In this document: positions 1 to 8,309 of the stretch, piece by piece
How positions within the stretch are numbered: position 1 is the first letter of the stretch
Layout: the number at the start of each line of letters is the position of its first letter
Assembly: GCA_026709625.1 (NCBI GenBank)
Contig: JAPOSR010000066.1
Location: 1-64,000 of the forward strand
Direction of reading: 5' to 3'
DNA: 64,000 nucleotides
DNA from: Chloroflexota bacterium
GTDB lineage: Bacteria > Chloroflexota > Anaerolineae > Aggregatilineales > Phototrophicaceae
Translations under genes and position numbers: made by a program
Notes under the pieces: model-generated
What the model saw: the letters and a program-made list of their open reading frames with translations, nothing else
Told to the model about the DNA's origin: nothing
Database searches by the model: none

Positions 1-45
<45 letters not shown>

Positions 46-291
46 TAAATAAAGTTGACAAGATTCTAGCCAAGCGAATCAACGAATAACCCACAAGTCC
101 ATCCACGCTGAGCATGTTTCTTATCCTCAAAAAGAAGCCTGATGGTTTTCCAAATTTGCCAATTCATAGATAGACGAATTCGTGAGCTTGTTCCTGTACC
201 GACTCTACAATAAGAATACGCAAAATACATCGTAAAGTCTCATATGGCACAGCTTGCGAGCAAAGGCAAGGGCGGTCTGCGCCGTTCATTT
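46..291. other. AT-rich intergenic stretch with no recognisable gene
   Basis: About 245 bases are clearly richer in A+T than the rest of the window and contain no convincing reading frame on either strand. A TTGACA hexamer lies at 55-60 and a TACAAT at 206-211, but neither has a partner at a sensible distance. It separates the C/G run from the first palindromic repeat copy and the 3' end of the MFS gene. I see nothing functional in it. Confidence 0.5.
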
Positions 292-401
292 GGGGGCGAT
301 TTGCGTGGATATGGCAGCCAAGCCCCCGGTCCCTTGCCCTCAGCGGGCGAAAGGGGAGTTTAGCCCACGCGTCCGCAGCATGGTAGTCTCTCCTTCATTT
401 T
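292..401 (-). repeat. Dispersed palindromic intergenic repeat, copy A (partial)
   Basis: This copy shares a core with copies at about 27428, 29027, 34937 and 48797: a terminal GTGGATATGGCA(G/A)CCAAGCCCC segment, a CCCTTGCCCTCAG block, an AGGGGAGTTT block, a CCGCAGCATGGTAG block and a final CTCCTTCATTTTT. Orientation matches copy C. The distal inverted end is missing, and the copy runs into the 3' end of the MFS gene, whose stop codon (395-397) lies inside the repeat. Confidence 0.6.
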
Positions 402-1618
402 TGCGCCACGTTGCCGATGCGCACGCCCCGCAGCAAAGACAGTGCCGCCACCAGCCCCAGCAAGCCCGCCAGCGTGCCGATGAGGGCGAAGTCGCCGCCG
501 CTGGCTTGGTAAATAGATGCGCCCAGCGCCGCGCCGACCACCCTGCCCAGCGAATGCGCGCCCTGGTTGGCCGACATCATCACCGCGCGCGCGTCGGGCA
601 TGACTTCGGTGAACAGGGGCAACGATGCCACGATGGCTGTCTCGATGCTGACGAACAGGACAAATATGCCCAGCATGGCCAGGGGCAGGCTGAAGGACAA
701 GCTGGGGATAAAGAAAAAGCAGCCCGCGGCCATCAACATGCCAGTCGCGGCGGCGCGTTTCGTGCCCAGCCGGTCGGCGAGGGTGATGACGATGAATTCG
801 CCCACGATCTCGGCGATGGCGATAAGGATGGTCAATGTGCCCAGCGCCGTCAGCTGCAAGTCGAACGAGTCCTCCATCCACAAGCCATAATTGATGAAAA
901 ATGTCTCATGACCGGTGGTCAAACACACCGAAAACAGCAAGGCGAACATGGCTGGCGGGTGGCGGCTGACGCGGCGCATGGCTGCCAAAGGATTGATGAC
1001 GCGGAGGCGGTCGTGGCTGCGCTGGGGGTCAGCATCGGCTTCCACAAACAGCCAAACAGCCAATGTGCCCAAGCCCAGCAATGCCGCGATAAACAGAAAA
1101 ACGGCTTGCAGGCTGCTGGCTTCGAGCAGGAAGCCGGCGACAGGCGCGGCGATGACCAGTGAAAGCGCCCAGCTCAGCTCGGCAAAGCCCATCACACGCG
1201 CGCGCCGACTGAAAGGGATTACATCGCCGAGGTAGGCTTGGAAGGTCGGGTCGTAGGTGATTTTGCCCACGCCCAGCGCAAACATCACCAGCACAAACAC
1301 GCCCCATTCAGCAAAGAGCGCGCCCAGCAGACTCATCACGGTCATCATCAGCAGCGCGCCGACCATGACTGTTTTGCGGCCGAAATGTTCGGATATCGTG
1401 CCCAGCAAGGGGCTGAACAAACCCGCGCCGTTGGTCAGGGCGATGACATTCTGCACGCTGACGGCGGATACGCCAAACGTGCTGCCAATCGCCGAGACAA
1501 ACGGATAGGCGAATCGTTTGCTGACATTGATGACCAGCCGCGCGAATACGATGGCCAGGATCGATCGGATGACGCCGCTGTCAAATGGACGGTCTGCCGC
1601 CGCAGGTTCAGCCGACAT
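395..1618 (-). CDS. MFS transporter
   Basis: A 407-residue major facilitator protein of about 12 hydrophobic helices, likely a drug or metabolite exporter of the inner membrane. After a short polar N-terminus, helix 1 begins near residue 18. The loop between helices 2 and 3 carries an EHFGRKTVM sequence matching the MFS G-x-x-x-D-R-x-G-R-(K/R) region, and a second copy (DRLGTKRAA) lies in the C-terminal half near residue 282, as expected from the two-fold repeat. Its ATG overlaps the 3' end of the upstream metalloenzyme gene by 11 bp, so it is the last gene of the long minus-strand run. The stop codon lies inside a dispersed repeat, so the extreme C-terminus may have been altered by that insertion. 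Substrate cannot be told from sequence. Confidence 0.85.
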   Translation of the reverse strand: MSAEPAAADRPFDSGVIRSILAIVFARLVINVSKRFAYPFVSAIGSTFGVSAVSVQNVIALTNGAGLFSPLLGTISEHFGRKTVMVGALLMMTVMSLLGALFAEWGVFVLVMFALGVGKITYDPTFQAYLGDVIPFSRRARVMGFAELSWALSLVIAAPVAGFLLEASSLQAVFLFIAALLGLGTLAVWLFVEADADPQRSHDRLRVINPLAAMRRVSRHPPAMFALLFSVCLTTGHETFFINYGLWMEDSFDLQLTALGTLTILIAIAEIVGEFIVITLADRLGTKRAAATGMLMAAGCFFFIPSLSFSLPLAMLGIFVLFVSIETAIVASLPLFTEVMPDARAVMMSANQGAHSLGRVVGAALGASIYQASGGDFALIGTLAGLLGLVAALSLLRGVRIGNVAQK

Positions 1619-2525
1619 GGCGCAGCAGCCTCTCGCAGGCGGGCGCGAAGTCGGTCAGGTTTTGATAGCCCTGCGCGAACTCAGCCGCGCGCGAACCGAC
1701 GATGACTGTGGGCACGGCATTCAAGGTGTGCCGGCGCGTGCCCAGGTCTTCCATATTGCCGTGGTCGCTGGTGATGACGATCAAGCCAGCTTCGTCGTCC
1801 CAAGCCGCCAGCAAACCGCCCAGCAGCGCGTCAAATCGCTCCAGCAAATCCACGCCCAGCGCGAGCGTGCCGCGATGCCCGATGCGGTCGGTCGTCCAAT
1901 GCGAGTGAAATGCGAAGTCATAGCCCCCCGAAAGCTCCGCCAGCAATCGCCCGGCCGCTGCATGGCTGTAGTCGGGCAGGTCGTCCAGCTTCATGTGCCG
2001 CCGCCAGCCCTCGGTCGTCCATTCCGCCGTCAAAGCGCGCCGCTGCCGCAGGTCGTCAATGCCAAAGTGCGCGCCATTCGCCACGAAATCCGCCAGTTGG
2101 ATGCTGGAGCGCAATGTCTTGCCGCGTTGCCAGTCTCTCTGCAGCCGCTCTGGATAGGCTGTCAGCAGCCTTGCCGACCTGCCGCCAGCCCGCAGCCGCA
2201 TGAAAAGGCTGTGCTCGCGGATGATCGACCGGGTTGTGGCATCGGGTTTTGGGCCATAGTGCCGTCCGACCCTTTTTGGCACATTCACGCCGGTCAGCAG
2301 CGCCGCTTGCCCGGTGCCGCTTTGGGGGCGGCCCGCCACGCCCAGCCGCGCATCGGTCGGGACGAAAATGGCGCGTTCGCTCTGCTGCGTCCTGGTGCGC
2401 GCCAGCCAGCGCTGCCCATTGCTCAAGCTGCGCATGTGTGGCGTTTGGGCGACGGCGAAGGGGTTGCGCAGCGGGTCGTCCGCTCCCAAGCCGATGCCAT
2501 CCAAAAACAATGTCAATATCCGCAT
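1608..2525 (-). CDS. Phosphoglycerate mutase-like / alkaline phosphatase superfamily metalloenzyme
   Basis: A 305-residue protein of the alkaline phosphatase superfamily, resembling cofactor-independent phosphoglycerate mutase and phosphopentomutase. Visible metal-site motifs are LFLDGIGLG at the N-terminus, SGTGQAALLTG around residue 70 (the Thr/Ser nucleophile position), VITSDHGNMED near residue 250 and a following RHTLNAVP. It is shorter than iPGM (about 510 residues) and lacks a large inserted domain, so it may be a phosphatase or nucleotide pyrophosphatase-like enzyme rather than a mutase. It begins 7 bp after the MBL hydrolase gene and overlaps the MFS gene by 11 bp, so it is co-transcribed with them. 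Substrate unknown. Confidence 0.75.
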   Translation of the reverse strand: MRILTLFLDGIGLGADDPLRNPFAVAQTPHMRSLSNGQRWLARTRTQQSERAIFVPTDARLGVAGRPQSGTGQAALLTGVNVPKRVGRHYGPKPDATTRSIIREHSLFMRLRAGGRSARLLTAYPERLQRDWQRGKTLRSSIQLADFVANGAHFGIDDLRQRRALTAEWTTEGWRRHMKLDDLPDYSHAAAGRLLAELSGGYDFAFHSHWTTDRIGHRGTLALGVDLLERFDALLGGLLAAWDDEAGLIVITSDHGNMEDLGTRRHTLNAVPTVIVGSRAAEFAQGYQNLTDFAPACERLLRHVG

Positions 2526-2532
2526 CGGTGGC

Positions 2533-3177
2533 TTAACGCTGGGCGAGCAGGAAAGGGTTGGTCCTGCGCTCGCGCCCGATGGTCGTTTCGCCCATGTGCC
2601 CGGGCAGCACGCGCACGTTGTCGTCCAGCGGCATCAGCCTGTCCATGATCGAGCGCATCAACAGCGCATGGTCGCCGCCGGGCAGGTCAGTGCGGCCTAT
2701 GCTGCCAGCAAAGAGCGTATCGCCGCTGAATAGTGTCCCGGCTTTTTCCATCAGCAAGCTGATGTGCCCGGGCGCGTGTCCGGGCGTATACAGGCACTTG
2801 AATGCCAGGCTATCCAAACGGATCATGTCTTCATCGTCCAATAGCTGGTCGGGCGCGGGCGGCGCGGTCAGCTCGCCCAAGCCAAAGTAGAGACCTTGCG
2901 CCGGCACGTCTTGCAGCAGGGGCGGGGTCTCTTTGTGCGCGAGGAAGGGGATGCGCAAGCGCCGCTTGAGCGCGCCAGCCGCCAGCACATGATCGAGATG
3001 GGCGTGCGTGGCGACCATCATCTGTATGCGCCAGCCCGCTTCTGCAGCCGCCGCCAGGATGGTCTCGGGGCTGTCGACCGGATCAATCAACAGGGCGTTT
3101 TGGGTCGCGGTATCCGCCACCAGATAGGCATTGGTGGCAAATGCGCCCAAGGTCAGCGATTTGATAGCGAATGGCAT
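2533..3177 (-). CDS. MBL-fold metallo-hydrolase (glyoxalase II-like)
   Basis: A 214-residue metallo-beta-lactamase-fold hydrolase. The zinc ligands are all visible: THAHLDH near residue 57, the TPGHAPGH motif near residue 131, the bridging Asp in FSGDTLF near residue 151, and the C-terminal LPGHMGETTIGRERRTNP. This set is typical of the YcbL/glyoxalase II-like group that hydrolyses thioesters such as S-lactoylglutathione analogues, although no separate glyoxalase II C-terminal domain is present. It starts 23 bp after murJ and ends 7 bp before the next gene, so it belongs to the same operon. Exact substrate cannot be assigned. Confidence 0.85.
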   Translation of the reverse strand: MPFAIKSLTLGAFATNAYLVADTATQNALLIDPVDSPETILAAAAEAGWRIQMMVATHAHLDHVLAAGALKRRLRIPFLAHKETPPLLQDVPAQGLYFGLGELTAPPAPDQLLDDEDMIRLDSLAFKCLYTPGHAPGHISLLMEKAGTLFSGDTLFAGSIGRTDLPGGDHALLMRSIMDRLMPLDDNVRVLPGHMGETTIGRERRTNPFLLAQR

Positions 3178-3200
3178 ACGCGTCCTTTCTTGCGCATTTC

Positions 3201-4847
3201 TTATGGCGAGCGCCGCAACATGCTGCGCAATTCCGATACCTCTTGCATCTTCAGCGCATAGGCTGCCAGCGCAAAAGCCGCCAGCCCCAGCAGGCTTTCA
3301 CAAGCCAGCCGCGCGATGGTCATGATCAAGCCGCGCCCGGGCAGTCCAATTATCCACAGCGCATCGGCGGCTACGATGACAGTCGCCATAATCAGCGAAG
3401 CGACCAAGGTTTTCATCAACGTGCTTGCCAACTCATTTTCGCGCGCTCCATGCCAGCGCCGCCGCAAGACCAGCAGCAGCGCCAGCGCCTCAACCATGAC
3501 GCCCAGCGAATTGGCCAGCGCCAGTCCGCTTACATTGCCGATTTCGATCGGCAAGCCCAGCCAGGGCAGCGAGCGCGCCACGGCATTGCCAAAGCGAGCC
3601 GCATCGACAAGCTCGACTTCGCTCAAAACGAGGGCGGCTGCAAAATTGACCAGCGCGCCAGCCAAGGCGGCGAAGAGCGGTGTCAAGGTGTCTTTGTCGG
3701 CATAAAAGCTGCGCGCGATCACCTCCAGCGCCGCATGCACGACCAAGCCCAGCGTGAACATGCTCAATGTGCTGTAGACCAGCGCCGAGGCCGATGAATC
3801 AAAGGCACCGCGTTCCAGCAGGCTGATCAGCGGTCTGCCCAATACAATCAAGGCGACAGACGATGGCAGGCTGCACACCAGGATGAAACGCAGCGCCCCC
3901 GACATGGCCGAGCGCTTGCCCGCCAGGTCGTTCATCTCGCTCAACGCGGCCAAGGTCGGAAAGATCACGATGCCCATGGCGGTGCCGATCAGTGTCTGCG
4001 GGATCTGCATCAAGCGCCAGCCCCAATCCAGCGCGCTGACCGAGCCGCTGCCCAGCCGCGAGGCGATGTTGTTCATCACCAGGAAATTCAGGCTGAACAC
4101 GCCCAGCCCGCCTATGCGCGGCAGCATCAGCCAGACAACGCGCCACAACTGTCGGTTGCCCAAGCCCAGCTCGAGCCGCCAGCGCATTTTGTAGCGCGCC
4201 AAACCGGGCAGTTGGACGCCAAAATGCAGCGCCGCGCCGATGACCGCGCCCCAGGCGATTGCCTGTACGCCGAATATTGGCAGCAGAAAAAGCACGCCGA
4301 AGAGAATGCCCAGATCGAACATAATGGGCGCCAAAGCCGGCAGCAGAAAATGCTGATGCGAATTGAGGATGCCGCTGAAGATGCCGCTGACAGAAAAAAT
4401 AACCGTGCTCAGCAGCAAGATGCGCATCATATCGATGGTGTTTTGCGAGGTCGGCGCATCAAAGCCCGGCGCGACCAAAACCCGCACCAGCCAGGGCGCA
4501 AGCACGAAAACCGCCGCGCTTGTCAAAAGCGCCAGCGTAAAAATGGTGTTGATCAAGTTGCTGGACAAACGCCAGGCTTCCGCTTGCCGACCCTTGGCGA
4601 GCATGCCGCTGAAGATGGGAATGAACGCATGCGTCAGCGCGCCGCCAGAGATCAAGATGACGATTAGCTCGGGGATGCGGTTGGCGGCGACATAGGCGTC
4701 CAGCTCGCTGCCCACCCCAAAGACTTGGGCGATGATCAGCGTCTGCGCCAGGCTGATGAGCTTGGCTGTGGCGAAAGCCAGCATGACTGTTGCGGTCGAA
4801 CGGGCGATGCGCCGGTTTCGCGCCTGGTTTTGCGCGCCGTGCGCCAT
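3201..4847 (-). CDS. murJ: Lipid II flippase MurJ
   Basis: A 548-residue polytopic membrane protein of the MurJ/MviN family, which flips lipid II across the cytoplasmic membrane during peptidoglycan synthesis. The N-terminus shows the family signature (LAFATAKLISLAQTLIIAQ then GVGSELDAYVAANRIPE), and about 14 hydrophobic helices follow. I place the start at the ATG at 4847, 5 bp after the C39 gene. The upstream in-frame extension overlaps that gene and reads as low-complexity shadow. The position between a C39-TPR membrane protein and an MBL hydrolase, and downstream of ruvX and alaS, gives a cell-envelope and housekeeping operon. UppP near the window end acts on the same lipid carrier cycle. 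Confidence 0.9.
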   Translation of the reverse strand: MAHGAQNQARNRRIARSTATVMLAFATAKLISLAQTLIIAQVFGVGSELDAYVAANRIPELIVILISGGALTHAFIPIFSGMLAKGRQAEAWRLSSNLINTIFTLALLTSAAVFVLAPWLVRVLVAPGFDAPTSQNTIDMMRILLLSTVIFSVSGIFSGILNSHQHFLLPALAPIMFDLGILFGVLFLLPIFGVQAIAWGAVIGAALHFGVQLPGLARYKMRWRLELGLGNRQLWRVVWLMLPRIGGLGVFSLNFLVMNNIASRLGSGSVSALDWGWRLMQIPQTLIGTAMGIVIFPTLAALSEMNDLAGKRSAMSGALRFILVCSLPSSVALIVLGRPLISLLERGAFDSSASALVYSTLSMFTLGLVVHAALEVIARSFYADKDTLTPLFAALAGALVNFAAALVLSEVELVDAARFGNAVARSLPWLGLPIEIGNVSGLALANSLGVMVEALALLLVLRRRWHGARENELASTLMKTLVASLIMATVIVAADALWIIGLPGRGLIMTIARLACESLLGLAAFALAAYALKMQEVSELRSMLRRSP

Positions 4848-4852
4848 GTGGG

Positions 4853-6301
4853 TCACTGGCTTAGGCTGTCTAGCGCTTGGCGCGCCGCTGCATAATTGGG
4901 ATTGTAGCCCAAAGCGCGCCGATAAGCCGCGGCTGCTTGCTGATTCTGCCCCTGCGCCGCATAGACGCGTCCGCGCCAAAAATAGGTTTCTTCCAGCTCG
5001 GGGGCGGTGTTTTCGTTATGCGCGGACAGGGTCAATACATCCTGATAGCGGCCCACGGCAAAATACGCGGCGAATGCGCCATGTTGATACCACATCATGC
5101 GCCAGGGCAGCCGGCCTGTGCTGGTCGCTTGGTCAAATGCCGCCGCCGCTTCTTGATGCCGCCCCAGCGCCACCAGCGAGCTGCCCATATTGAACCAGGC
5201 GAAGGCATCCTGGGGGTTGCTGCGCGCCTCGCTTCGCGCCGTCTCGAAAGCGATCTGCGCTGCGTCTGCCTCGTCCCAATGCGTCCCCAACAAGCTGCGC
5301 AGCAATGCCTCGCGCTCGGGATGATAGACGACGATGAAGGTGCGGTTGAATGCGCGCCAATCGTTGTCGACTCGGGCATAGCCTTCGGTTACGCCGTTGG
5401 CATCAGCGCCGACGCCCAAAAAGCTGTCATAGAAATAAAATTGCTGATAGGCATCGTCATAGCCGACCACCACGCGATAATGGCCGATCCAGTCATAGCC
5501 TTCGAACATGGCGGCGGTTTCAATCACGGTGGGGAAGCCATTCGCCACGAGACGTTTCAACAATTCCAGCGAGCCGCCCACGCGCGCAATCGCCTCGACA
5601 AAACTCTCCGCGCGCACAAAGTCGACCAGCTCGCTCGGGCTGACATTCTTGTCTTCGCGGTTTGGCTTCAGGATGCCGCCAGCATAGGCTTGCGACTCGC
5701 GCCAGCCGTGAAAGCTGAGCGCCATAGTAATGGTCGCGGGGCCGCAGTTGTTCCAGGTCTGCTGCTGGTGCAAAATGCCATCTATGCGCGCACTGGACGG
5801 CAGAAAATCCACTGGCGGGGCAGGCGATGGCGGCAAGGCGGTCGCTGTAGGCGGGCTGATGACAGGTGGGGTGTTTGTGGCTGTGGCGGGGAGCGGACTT
5901 GGCGGCGCAGTCTCTGCAATGCGTATCGGCGCTGAGGTCATGGTCGGCGGCGGCGAATCCAGCGGCAGGTCCAACAATGACAAAGCCGCTCCTTCATCAA
6001 TGGGCGCGGCGATCGTCGGAAATACGCCACCGGCCGGGGTCGGTTTGCGCAGGACGCGCATAAATGGCAGTTGGTCGATAATGCGCTGCTGCTGGGCTGG
6101 CTGCAAGATCTCGCGAAAGCCAATCACGGCGAAAGCGACGCCCAGCGCAAACGCGAGAAAAGCCAAGACGATGCCCCAAAACAGCCAGCGAGGCGGCGCG
6201 CGCAACCCGTCGTCGCGGCGGCGAAGGCTGGCGCGGGGGCTGGGCTGGGTGTCATGCAGGCTGCGCACAGATCTTGGCTCGCTGCTTTGCCATAGCGTCA
6301 A
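4853..6301 (-). CDS. Membrane-anchored C39-like cysteine peptidase with C-terminal TPR repeats
   Basis: A 482-residue protein. One transmembrane helix lies at about residues 39-62, followed by a Pro/Thr-rich linker (about 85-165), then a papain-like C39 domain with QQTWNNCGPATI (Cys at about 186), GHYRVVVGYDD (His) and FYFYDSF (Asp). The C-terminal third holds three or four tetratricopeptide repeats, for example the segment starting AFAWFNMGSSLVALGR. It probably sits outside the membrane as a peptidase or peptide-binding scaffold. The first in-frame start is TTG at 6301, but a TATATT lies immediately upstream, so the GTG at 6268 is possible. The start is uncertain. It ends 5 bp before murJ. 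Substrate is unknown. Confidence 0.75.
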   Translation of the reverse strand: MTLWQSSEPRSVRSLHDTQPSPRASLRRRDDGLRAPPRWLFWGIVLAFLAFALGVAFAVIGFREILQPAQQQRIIDQLPFMRVLRKPTPAGGVFPTIAAPIDEGAALSLLDLPLDSPPPTMTSAPIRIAETAPPSPLPATATNTPPVISPPTATALPPSPAPPVDFLPSSARIDGILHQQQTWNNCGPATITMALSFHGWRESQAYAGGILKPNREDKNVSPSELVDFVRAESFVEAIARVGGSLELLKRLVANGFPTVIETAAMFEGYDWIGHYRVVVGYDDAYQQFYFYDSFLGVGADANGVTEGYARVDNDWRAFNRTFIVVYHPEREALLRSLLGTHWDEADAAQIAFETARSEARSNPQDAFAWFNMGSSLVALGRHQEAAAAFDQATSTGRLPWRMMWYQHGAFAAYFAVGRYQDVLTLSAHNENTAPELEETYFWRGRVYAAQGQNQQAAAAYRRALGYNPNYAAARQALDSLSQ

Positions 6302-6324
6302 TATAGCATAGGGGCGGCGATAAT

Positions 6325-6741
6325 TCAGCGGCTGCGCGCGTCCAGAAAGGATTGCAGAATAACGCAGGCAGCCAGGTCGTCGATCGGCTCATGGGCGCGC
6401 CGTTGCAGCATACGCGCCATAGTCCGCGCTTCTTCGCTGGTCAGGTATTCGCTTATCTCATGCACAGGCAGATGAGTCGCCTTCCGCAGCCTGGCAATCC
6501 AGTCGCGGACGATGTCGGCTTGCGTGACGATGCCGGGCGGCGCGTTGGGATTGACCGGCACGCCAACCACAAGCGCCACAGCCCGTTCGCGCAGGGCAAC
6601 ATCGCAGATAGCGGCAAAATCTTGGCTGGCGCCGCGACTCGGCAAAACAGCCAGCTCGCGCGCGCTGATGCCCAAGGCATCGCTGACCGCCAGGCCGATG
6701 CGCTTTTTCCCATAATCAACCCCCAACAGACGCCCGCTCAT
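6325..6741 (-). CDS. ruvX: Holliday junction resolvase-like RNase H-fold protein RuvX/YqgF
   Basis: A 138-residue YqgF-family protein with the usual length and fold markers: GRLLGVDYGKKRIGLA at the N-terminus (first catalytic Asp), VVGVPVNPN in the middle, and DDLAACVILQSFL at the C-terminus. The family is implicated in 16S rRNA 5'-end processing and, as RuvX, in recombination. The ATG overlaps the stop of the upstream baseplate-J-like gene by 4 bp, which implies translational coupling. A 23-bp gap separates it from the C39 gene. In many bacteria ruvX follows alaS closely; here one membrane-protein gene has come between them. Confidence 0.9.
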   Translation of the reverse strand: MSGRLLGVDYGKKRIGLAVSDALGISARELAVLPSRGASQDFAAICDVALRERAVALVVGVPVNPNAPPGIVTQADIVRDWIARLRKATHLPVHEISEYLTSEEARTMARMLQRRAHEPIDDLAACVILQSFLDARSR

Positions 6742-8288
6742 GAGGCTGCCTGGACTTCGATATGAATGCGTATGGGCAAAAGTGGCATGCGCCCGAACCC
6801 AGACGGGTGCAGGCTGAGCCGTGGCGGAGGCTGCTGCGCGAAAGCCCGGTTGCCGCGCATGATCTGCTGCGCTTCGCCCAGCTCTGCGCCAGCCAGTTGC
6901 TCGCGCAGGGCAGCGACATCCAAAGCAGCCAGCGCAACGCCGCTGCTAAAGGTTCGGAAGCGAATCTGTTCTTTGGCGCGCGACAGATTGAATGCGCCGC
7001 GCTCATACGCTAGCGTATCGCTCATGAGCGTCATGTCGGGGGGCACAGCCGCCTCCAGCTGCGCCAGCGCGACCTGCCGCGCCAGATTCTCGTCCACCGC
7101 CAACGCCGCAACCACAGCGCGCATGGTCAGTGACAATTCGCTGCTGCGCGCGCCGACAACGGCGGAATAGTCCAGCCAGTCTTTGCGTTCGTCTACGATT
7201 TGCAGCGACTCGATGACGATGACATGGCTTTCCGACAAGCTGGCGCGCATGCGGTCGTAAGCCTGCGATTGCAGCTGCAGCCGCGCAATATCCAGCAAGC
7301 GCTCTCGGTCTTCGGCTGCAACCACCTGGACGCTGCGGTCGCTCCCGCCGGTCGTCGGCGAAACATTGACGACCGAAACACGCTCAGCCAGTGGTCCGAA
7401 TACCCGGTTGATCATGCCGCCGTCGACATTGCCGATGCTGCCGCTATAGCCTTCAGCAGCCACTATCGCTGCGTCAAAGCTGCGTCCGATGCCAGCGGGC
7501 ACGACCCCATCGGCACTTGTCACAAACAGAACCGGCTCGCCCGCGCTGGCGCTCAAGGCTGTGCCGGCAGGAATGTCAACGGGCTGGCTGGTGAGATTGG
7601 TGAAGGTCGCAACACCAACTGCGGACTCGCCTTCAAGCCATTCCCGGCCGCTGCTGGGGATGCTCGCGCTGGTTTGGACTGTCTCGCGCAGCTCGATCGC
7701 CGGGATCAACGCGCGCGCTTGCTCGACCGCCGCGGCTTTGGCATCGGCAATAACTTCGACTTCGACGCCGACTCGCTCGCTGCGCAGAGAAACGCGAACC
7801 ACCGCGCCGGGCGCAATGACATAAACCAGCGCGCCCATGACTGCGCACAAGAGCAGGATGACAGCGGCGCGCGCCAGCCGGATTCGCCATTTGTTTTTTT
7901 GGCGCGAGGCAGCCAGCCTGTCGGCAATCTGCGCTAGATCTGCCGCCTGCAAATCGGCGCGCGGACGATGATAGCGAGGCAGGAAGACTTTGTTGCGGCT
8001 GCGTTTCCAGCGCTGGTTTTGGCTGGCTTCAATGCAATCAAAGCAACTGATGTTCAGCTCGGCGGCATGCGCTTGCAGGCTCGGGTCCTGCGCGACAATC
8101 GCCAGTTGGATAGCGTTGCGGTCGGCTTCTCGCTGGATCAGCACCAGGTCGAGCCGCCGTTTGAGATTGTCGCAGTCGGGCGTCCAAATCAGCACGACGC
8201 GTTTGCCGCGCAACTGCGACAAGCTCGCGCGAATGCTGGCGAGGGTATCGTTGGGCGCGAGACGCAATTGTTCAAGGATGACGGACAT
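6738..8288 (-). CDS. Baseplate J/gp47-like membrane protein
   Basis: A 516-residue protein. The N-terminal 130 residues are a soluble alpha/beta region (RGKRVVLIWTPDCDNLKRRL and so on). One transmembrane helix follows at about residues 141-163 (AAVILLLCAVMGALVYVIAP), then a large beta-rich region with a FTNLTSQPVDIPAGTALS segment typical of baseplate J/gp47-like domains. No phage genes are near it. Chloroflexota genomes commonly carry such non-phage proteins, and function is not established. I chose the ATG at 8288 because the preceding codon is TTG and the ATG fits the 18-bp spacing from alaS. The 4-bp overlap with ruvX places it firmly in the operon. Confidence 0.7.
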   Translation of the reverse strand: MSVILEQLRLAPNDTLASIRASLSQLRGKRVVLIWTPDCDNLKRRLDLVLIQREADRNAIQLAIVAQDPSLQAHAAELNISCFDCIEASQNQRWKRSRNKVFLPRYHRPRADLQAADLAQIADRLAASRQKNKWRIRLARAAVILLLCAVMGALVYVIAPGAVVRVSLRSERVGVEVEVIADAKAAAVEQARALIPAIELRETVQTSASIPSSGREWLEGESAVGVATFTNLTSQPVDIPAGTALSASAGEPVLFVTSADGVVPAGIGRSFDAAIVAAEGYSGSIGNVDGGMINRVFGPLAERVSVVNVSPTTGGSDRSVQVVAAEDRERLLDIARLQLQSQAYDRMRASLSESHVIVIESLQIVDERKDWLDYSAVVGARSSELSLTMRAVVAALAVDENLARQVALAQLEAAVPPDMTLMSDTLAYERGAFNLSRAKEQIRFRTFSSGVALAALDVAALREQLAGAELGEAQQIMRGNRAFAQQPPPRLSLHPSGFGRMPLLPIRIHIEVQAAS

Positions 8289-8309
8289 CAACCACGCCTG
8301 CGCAAGTCG

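Noticed and set aside
254..1162. Long plus-strand open frames opposite the MFS and other minus-strand genes
   Set aside because: They lack recognisable motifs and are rich in Arg, His, Gln and Ala, as expected for antisense frames of GC-rich coding DNA. The opposite strand has clear family motifs.
6738..8288. Prophage remnant, because of the baseplate J-like domain
   Set aside because: All neighbours are housekeeping genes with tight operon spacing, and no other phage gene is present.
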